From Malaya genurostris (Eukaryota; Arthropoda; Insecta; Diptera; Culicidae), in NCBI RefSeq assembly GCF_030247185.1, contig NC_080570.1, positions 125,149,650 to 125,213,649 of the forward strand: 64,000 nucleotides of DNA, in the 5' to 3' direction. This document shows, in pieces, positions 57,600 through 64,000 of this stretch. The notes below the pieces were generated by a model. That model was not told where the DNA came from. It did not search any database and worked only from the letters and a program-made list of their open reading frames with translations. Position numbers and translations under genes: made by a program. Each line of letters opens with the position of its first letter. The stretch's first letter is position 1.

Positions 57600-59480
57600 C
57601 AACCATAAATGCGATTCCGTGTTTTTTATTCAATTTTCTCCACAATAAATCAACAGATCCTTTGACCAACAATTATAGGATGCAATAAACCTTCGATATT
57701 CCGTATCCCTATTGACCCAAATCGAGCGGAAACCCTTTTTCCGTTCCCATCCGCATGTCCTTCGGAACAATTCTCAAGTATGGCCTCAGCAGAGCACTCG
57801 TGTGTTGAAGTGTGTGTTATGCCTCCTTCCGGAATGCGGGTGCCAACTTGAAAGTGACTTCAGACCGCCTCTGGCTGAGTGCGGATGTGCGGACAAAACC
57901 TCTCTGGGTCAGTATTTATCCACACACACACCCCACAAAAAAAAGAGCCTAAAAAGAGTTCGATGAACGACTAACTTTCGGCATAAATTCTATAGCCTGC
58001 CTGCCTATGCCAGCAGTTAGTTGCAGGGCCGGCTATCGTCATTGAACCAGAACAAAGCCGGGATGATCGGTTTCCGAACAGGGATCCTAGCTAGCGGTAA
58101 AAGCTCCAAACTTCGGGATAGCCGGACAAATTTCGTTCAATTCGAAGATTTACCGCTCGAGTGGCATTCTTTTGGCATATTTTCAAGAGTTATTGGCTCG
58201 GGAAGTGTGTTGTGCCCAGAGGATGCCCTGTTCCGATCGGACTGGGTCAAGACGGATGCTTCAGATAATGTGGTGTGGCACTAATGCTCGTGGTTAAATT
58301 ATGGTACGGCCAGGACAAACCGTGGGGACCGTGCTGATAATGATGATGATGCTACTTTACCTTGAGCTGAAAAAATCGGATTTTTTATTAGTTCTTCGTT
58401 TCGAGTACTTAGTAGTTACATCTTTCAACGCAATCCTACTCTTCCAGCGGCTATTTAAAAACGAAGTTTTTTTGTTTTAATTTAAGTGTTTCATGTGAAA
58501 TATTTTAATTTTGTGTCGATTGAATATCTAAAATTGAAATTCAATCAGTTTTTATCAGATTAAATTTCATTCAAACTTGGAAACAGCCTGAATCCTTATA
58601 ACAAAATCTTCAAATATTGGTCGATTCGATTGGACCAGGCAAAATAGTGTTATCGGAAAATCTTATATAACGGAAAAAAAATCCACGTCATAAACACTAC
58701 AGTAAGCCATATTTATGACACTGAAAAACCTAAGGCAGCAACCTGCCGTTAGACCGACATACCGTAGATTGTACCCCGTAGTTGAAATCCGATCTTATCA
58801 TAATCGGATCCGAACCCGGGTGCCGAACGGCCCGGCCCGGCAGTGAATTGACCGGATTTTTCCAATTAATTCAAGATCTTTTCTTCCTGGCTGTCAGCGG
58901 TAACTCATAGACTCAGAAAAAGAGAGAGAGGGCTGCTTCAAGTCAAGCTTACGGCCTACCCCACACCCGACGATGTTTGGTATTTTTTCTTTTTTTCGTT
59001 TTAATAAACCATTTTTCATTTCCATTCTGGTCGCTATTTTGTGGCTGCTCTTTTCCATACATACTTCTGTCGTCGCCCGTTCAGCCAAATTGACAAAACA
59101 AGAGATATATATTTATTTATACACCGAAAGGGGCCACTCACCTGTTACCCGAGGGGGGGGGGGAGGACGGGTGATAGGGTTGGTTTCCATGAAGTTACTC
59201 TGTGGTTTTTTTGCAGCTTTCAGAAAACAGCTTTTCTTTGCCCCGTTAAACGTTGAGAGAAAAACAGCTCCATCCGAAAACATCGGGAACAGTAAGACCC
59301 TATACATTTTTTTTCTGCCATGTGAATCGCAGTTCAAAGAGAACACGAAAAAAAAATGCTTCGAATATCCAGGTTTATTGATTTATGTTCCACATTTAAA
59401 AAGTAAACAAAAAATAATGAATTATTGCATTCGTTCGACCTGAAGCTTCGGTGGACCTCTCGGTTCGAGGTAAGCCCGTA
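57600..59480. other. GC-richer low-copy island, no supported gene
   Basis: Frames up to 156 codons lie in shifted, overlapping phases, with a run of twelve or so G at about 59152-59164. I see no domains. It is the last of several such islands and, like them, may be host non-coding DNA. Confidence 0.35.
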
Positions 59481-60389
59481 AACGAAACGGGATCGTAGCA
59501 AGCGATGCAGCAGAAGCAGAAGAATAATAAACTAATACCGCGGAACCGGGATTTACGTTGAATGTTTTGATTTGTGCGAAAACACAGCCCACGGAATGTG
59601 ACTCCCGTCGGATTCGAGTTCGGTTCTAGTGAATATTTTTGCAAAAGCGGACTGTTTTTTAATAGATGGACATCCGGTAGTTTGGTGAAAAAAAAGAAAC
59701 GCCGCGTGTACTTGCAATTTAGTAGGATTACCAAATAATTGGAAATGTGTTTCATCATCAACTGACATAGGAGGCTTAGAGTCAAACTCGCAGTGACGGT
59801 TGTTGGCTATATGTACCTTGGTCTGAACATTGCGTGCATAAGGTTACCATCTGAACGGTCCTCACCCTGAAAATATGATTATCTTAGTTTAACTTTTAAT
59901 ATATACCCAACGACAAATAGATTGGGAACGCTAGATGATAAGATGAGAATGCGGAAAAAGAAAACGGTTTCTTCACAGACAGAACTCGAGACTACTTTTA
60001 GTCGTACCTGTGTGTCCTTGCATCCAACAATTGATATATTTTTACTTCTATCGTTCGCCCAATAAAGATATATAACATAACAAAATCGGTATTACCTTCT
60101 ATAAGATTTCCTTTATGTATGTTACAAACACGCAAGTTGCTGGGACAATATTTGATGAATCCAACATAACTTTGTGTACTATGAGTGGTTCTTATATCGT
60201 TTTCGCTTGAAGCCAAACGTAACCCTGTTTGCACCGTTACTGCTGTCAAACCATTTGTTTTAAAATGCTAGTCTCAAACCTACTTTTAACGTGATTGAAC
60301 TGTAAATCGAGTCAGTTTCGAACCTGATTCTTCTATCGAGTTTGCTCAAAGTTTGATGAAACTACCGTGGGTCAGCTTCAGTTTTTTTA
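59481..60389. other. Spacer, nothing recognised
   Basis: No element ends or domain-bearing frames found. Confidence 0.45.
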
Positions 60390-60721
60390 ATGTGGAACTC
60401 AGTTTTATTTTCTATATAGTGGTGCAAATCAGAAACTCAAGCAAAACTACTCGTAGAAATGTGGTCAGGTTTTAAACACTTACAGCTCAGTCTATTTTGT
60501 ATCAATTATTAATATTATTTCATCATTTGATAGGAAATATTTCTACGTTTCGATTTGAATGTATCAAGCCACGTATTTTCAATTATATTTGATTGAAATT
60601 TTGATTAGTAGCAAACAGTGTCCTATTTGGCTGCTAAGAATCTTTGGCATACCGGATTTCCCTGCCATAGACGACGGTTTTGAAGGAGTAAGCGATGTAT
60701 CAAAGAGAGCGCATCGCTCTG

Positions 60722-60805
60722 ATTGGTCAATCGATGCAAAAGCGAAGCTGTTGGAGACACGCGAATCTATAAATAGAAGCGAAATTAAAACTAACGTTTC
60801 AGTCC
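60722..60805 (+). promoter_or_regulatory. Promoter-like repeat copy 4
   Basis: ATTGG at 60722, TATAAATA at 60768-60775 and initiator TCAGT at 60799-60803 (A at 60801), again 33 bases. Conservation of spacing between the diverged copies 3 and 4 is the main support. Confidence 0.5.
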
Positions 60806-60882
60806 TACTCATAGCATGCTATAGGTAGGTTGTTACTACAGTGCAAGACAAAAACGTGTCATAAAACAATTTGAAGCTTTAA

Positions 60883-61513
60883 GGGATGAGACCAGTTGTT
60901 AGCGTGAAACCGTGTTGCTCGCTGTGCGTATTACATTTCTCTCCATGCTCTCTCGTAAATGTGTAAAATGACTCTCGATGTGGCCGGGTGGTCAAGAAAG
61001 TTTTGATATTTTCGGTTACAAGTTTGACTACATCACATAAAATCCAATAAAGCTACCGCTTGTTTGGCAGCCTTGCTGAGCCGATTTTATTTCTCTCTCA
61101 TGTTTCGTTGCGTTACCAGGTGCCGCCATAGAAATGGACTTACCATTACAAAAATAACATTCACTTATTTTTTATCGCGACAACATATATGTTTTTATGC
61201 ACTAATCGCATCTAAACTAAATTATCTAGACATTGTCAGGATAGATTTTTGATCCATGCTTTTGAAGGCGAGATTTTCAATTAACAAGTTGAAAGTTGCC
61301 GTTTTCAGCTATGCAACTCTTCCTTCAGAAAAAAAACTTTCCCGACCGCTAAAGTCAAACAATCATTCTGAAATTTTCCCAGAATAATCTAAACTAATTT
61401 TCTAAGAGTTTGTTAGTTGGGTTTTTTGATATTCGTCACTGTTTCTGAGAAAATCAGATTTGAAGCTTGAAAATAGCCCTTTAAAACGCCCTAAAATACA
61501 CTGTCCTTAGCCC
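60883..61513 (+). mobile_element. TTAA-flanked MITE, copy d
   Basis: TTAA at 60879-60882; the right flank has decayed to TCAA (61514-61517). The ends are gggatgagaccag and, inverted, gggctaaggacag. It is longer than copy c because it retains a middle stretch lost there. Confidence 0.65.
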
Positions 61514-61806
61514 TCAATTGGTATGCTCTGATCTTGTGTCATGCAAGCTCGGAATTCCATGTTATGTCGTTTCCGCATGAGAAATTGACAACTACCTCTG
61601 GATAAATTTTGAGTGCTTAGGATTAATTTCTAATTTATATTAGATGAACTCGATTGATAATGAGAAATAGTTGATCGCTTCAACCGAAATCGCAGAATGG
61701 TAGAGAAACTTAACGCTAAAAAACTGCTTGCATGATAAACTTGAACACAAGCTTGGCGAAGAGAAGCTTAATTATCAAAATCCCAAGTATGTACAAAGAT
61801 ATAATT

Positions 61807-62114
61807 TTTTTTTATTTATAACAATTTTTATTCAGGCCAATTTGCGGATAACTTTACGTGGCCGATTTACCCATGTTTTTGTTACACAATATAATTTTTT
61901 TATTGTTGGATCTCGTTGTTACCCTTCTTCTAGGGGGAGAGGAGCTTCCATTTCCTTCTAGCGAAGATTGGAGGTCATTTTGTCCGTTGCTCATATCATC
62001 CATTGCTACATCGTTGGAATTGTGAGTGGTTTCCGTTTCCTTGTTTTCATTGTTGATCGCAGTCTTTGGTTCATTTGCAGTTGCTGTAGATGCGCTTTGT
62101 ACATTGATTGCAGT
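61807..62114 (-). mobile_element. Gag-only retroelement, copy 3, 5'-truncated, with 13-bp duplication
   Basis: caaagatataatt is present on both sides (61794-61806 and 62115-62127). The minus strand ends in a run of A directly at the left duplication, and the element is truncated at its 5' side: the signature of target-primed reverse transcription. The retained frame is the C-terminal part of the gag-like ORF (SSPPRRRVTTRSN, ending KSAT before the stop), then the same short 3' tail gcctgaataaaa. The uninterrupted target (acaaggatataattgcat) is at about 57350. Confidence 0.9.
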
Positions 62115-62406
62115 CAAAGATATAATTGCATGCATTTGGGATAATGGTGTAATTTCGTCGGTCATAAAACAAATGCAAATCAAGACAAATGATGTTCGGT
62201 GTTGGTTCGGATTGATTGAACTTTTTGATTGTATATCATTAGAAATTTTGGTTGCCTTGTTCCACATCAACGGCTCGAACAACCCCATGGGGCTGATCCT
62301 TGTAGTTTTTCGTTTAGTTTTCGTGTTGTTTGTAGTTTCTTAGGACAAGTCTTTATTTCGTTTTCAATTTTTCGTTTATAGTCTTCATGTGCTGTATTTA
62401 TAGCTA

Positions 62407-63312
62407 ACACATGGATCAATAAGTCCCGAGACTAAAGCAGAGATGGCGCTCGTAGTAAACCAGTAATCACGTCTTTCTAGAGTACTAACATTTGCTTGAA
62501 ACGGGTCAAAATTTTAAGTCGATCCGACCAGAAACAGCTGAGTTATCGAGGTTGGAGTAAAGTCGTTTTGTAGTTTGTTTAAAAAATGGAAAAAAACCGA
62601 GTTTCGTGTTTTGATAAAACATTGTTTTTTAATGGGTAAAAACACCGTGCAAGCGAAACAATGGATTGAAAAATGTTATCCGGACTCTTGTCCATCAAAA
62701 GCAACGATTTGTCGATGGTTCGCCGAGTTTAAACGTGGTCGTACCGACACAAATTACGCGGAACGCTCGGGTAGACCTGTGGAAGCCGTTACACCGGAAA
62801 ATGTGAGTGAAGTGACAAAAATTATAATGAAAGATCGTAAAGTGAAGCTCCGTGAGATTGCTGAGATGACACAGATATCATATGGAAGTGTATTTACTAT
62901 CCTTCATCAAAAATTGAGCATGAAAAAGGTTTTTTCCAAATGGGTGCCGCGATTGCTTTCGATGGAACAAAAACACCCTGCCACAAGTCGATGAAAACAA
63001 TGGCGAAATTGAACGAATTGGGCTTTGATCTGCTTCCCCACCCCCCATACTCGCCAGATTTAGCTCCCAGTGACTACTGGCTCTTTGCTGATCTTAAAAA
63101 ATGCTCCAGGGAAAAAGATTTGGCCATCGCTGAAACTGAAACTTATTTTGAAGCGAAAGATAAATTTTTTTATAAACATGGTATTGAAAAATTGGAAAAA
63201 CGTTGGAACCATTGTATCACCCTAAAAGGTGATTATGTTGATGAATAAAAAAAAATTTTGCAAAAAAAATGTTGTTTCCATTGTTAGTCTTGGGACTTAT
63301 TGATCCATGTGA
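62407..63312 (+). mobile_element. Mariner element (DD34D type), internally deleted, TIRs and TA sites
   Basis: The ends cacatggatcaataagtccc and, inverted, the same run form terminal repeats of about 28 bases with one or two mismatches, flanked by TA (62405-62406 and 63313-63314). It is 906 bp, against about 1.3 kb for intact relatives. The plus strand codes for the transposase remnants. Confidence 0.9.
62586..63248 (+). pseudogene. Mariner transposase, catalytic core deleted
   Basis: An ATG at 62586 is followed by a run of seven A that appears to hold one extra base, which shifts the frame. The main frame then has its own ATG at 62632 (MGKNTVQAKQWIEK). Both helix-turn-helix blocks are intact: ATICRWFAEFKRGR, RSGRPVEAVTPENV, and LREIAEMTQISYGSVFTIL to WVPRLLSMEQK, with the frame ending at 62994. 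In the overlapping next frame the C-terminal part resumes at CHKSMKTMAKLNELGFD with PPYSPDLAPSDYWLF (last catalytic Asp) and ends at KGDYVDE (63248). The deletion removes the first two catalytic Asp motifs. The DNA-binding half remains translatable. Confidence 0.88.
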
Positions 63313-63314
63313 TA

Positions 63315-64000
63315 ATATACCTAAAGTATTTAAAATTTATTGCTTTGCAAGTTTAAAATAGACAAAACAGATGAAAGTCGAAAAGGACTAGAATTTGTAC
63401 AAAAAATAAAACTACCGATTTTTTACTTCTGCTTAATTTTGAGTTGTATTGAATTGAAAATTTAAAATCGATTTACAAAACAAAACCATTATTCATTTTG
63501 ATAGAATTTTGTTACAATATCGATGATTAAGGTCCATTAAAAGGAAAAAGTTTTCCAAGCAAAAACTATTTCATGTCCAAACTAATTTTTGTATCCAGTG
63601 TATTTTCGTAAACAACTAAAACTGAAAGTCATAATCATCCAAGATTCCAATAAATCTCAATTTTTTAGAAAAAAAATAGTATTTCCCTTCAAAACGCCCA
63701 ACTTACAATATATGGAAGGTTGTCAGGGAACATAATTATCTATGTGATATGATGTGATGTGATGTGAAGTGATGCCACCATCAGTTCAAGGACTTGCCAG
63801 TGGATGCGGGTAGACTTACAGTAGCCCCGATATGACTCATCCATTCACCTTGTTACTATAGCTGTTACCGAAAAGCGAACAAAAAGATTTGGGCGAATAT
63901 GTAAGTAGAGTCACTTACTTGTATTCCGCGGGAATAAAAGATGCTCTTCCAACAATAATATCCAGTGCATGGATGAAGCATATCGCTATACATGCTTGAA
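63315..64000. other. AT-rich end of window, nothing recognised
   Basis: A short degenerate gatgtgatgtg run lies at about 63745-63775. No genes or element ends were seen. Confidence 0.5.

Larger units (their letters stand above)
60390..62309 (+). repeat. Composite duplicated segment, copy 2 (carries the gag-only insertion)
   Basis: It is collinear with 56090-57536 at moderate identity. It contains the promoter-like part, TTAA MITE copy d and the trailing part, which is interrupted at 61807-62114 by a retroelement insertion absent from copy 1. Confidence 0.8.

Overview
This window is a piece of an insect nuclear genome and, from its repeat content, almost certainly a mosquito, most likely a culicine of the Aedes type. 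The inference rests on DD37E mariner-like (ITmD37E) transposases, an I-clade LINE with a C-terminal RNase H domain, minisatellites of the kind reading cggcgaaatgaccctttc, very high TE density and AT-rich spacers. That taxonomic call comes from pattern recognition, not from a search. No host protein-coding gene can be supported. The window reads as intergenic or intronic DNA made of nested transposable elements, with a few GC-richer low-copy islands (481-1620, 14560-15600, 22600-23450, 33830-35500, 49680-51100, 57600-59480) that could hold untranslated exons or regulatory DNA of a large neighbouring gene.

The only intact long coding unit is a 6.0 kb I-clade (MosquI-like) LINE on the minus strand (26823-32823). 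It has an ORF1 with three CCHC knuckles, an ORF2 of 1226 residues (endonuclease, reverse transcriptase, RNase H, terminal Cys/His motif), a short A tail and a perfect 14-bp target site duplication. It lies inside an older tandem repeat of about 155 bp period that recurs across the window.

Region by region. 1-9.7 kb: a DD37E relic, the first copy of a gag-only retroelement, two TATA/initiator promoter-like repeats, and a TIR-bounded mariner that has lost its catalytic core. 10-14 kb: a Foldback-like element with minisatellite ends, a TTAA MITE, the ~155-bp tandem array, and an internally deleted DD37E element with perfect TIRs and TA target sites. 16-19.4 kb: a 3.3 kb degenerate satellite. 20-26 kb: gag-only copy 2, a second TTAA MITE, and a near full-length but mutated DD37E transposase. 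26.5-33 kb: the LINE. 36-42.3 kb: a dense nest of GGTTTT-ended MITEs surrounding a 1.5 kb hAT-like element with six TATCGATA sites near its ends. 44-49.5 kb: a TA-flanked 846-bp element, a 2 kb nearly perfect inverted repeat, a deleted DD37E element, and two small hAT MITEs with perfect 8-bp duplications. 52-55 kb: a jockey-like reverse transcriptase relic and a 96-bp GT microsatellite. 56-62.3 kb: two diverged copies of one composite segment; only the second carries a 308-bp gag-only insertion with a 13-bp duplication, so the first shows the empty site. 62.4-63.3 kb: another core-deleted mariner.

Two themes recur. First, at least five mariner or DD37E copies have lost catalytic residues, and four of them keep both ends, with the DNA-binding N-terminus kept in all four: the pattern expected of non-autonomous or repressor-type derivatives. 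Second, a short gag-only (half-LINE) retroelement family has three copies that share a 3' end directly after the ORF; the two long copies also share a 5' end. The latter is my best candidate for something not well described.
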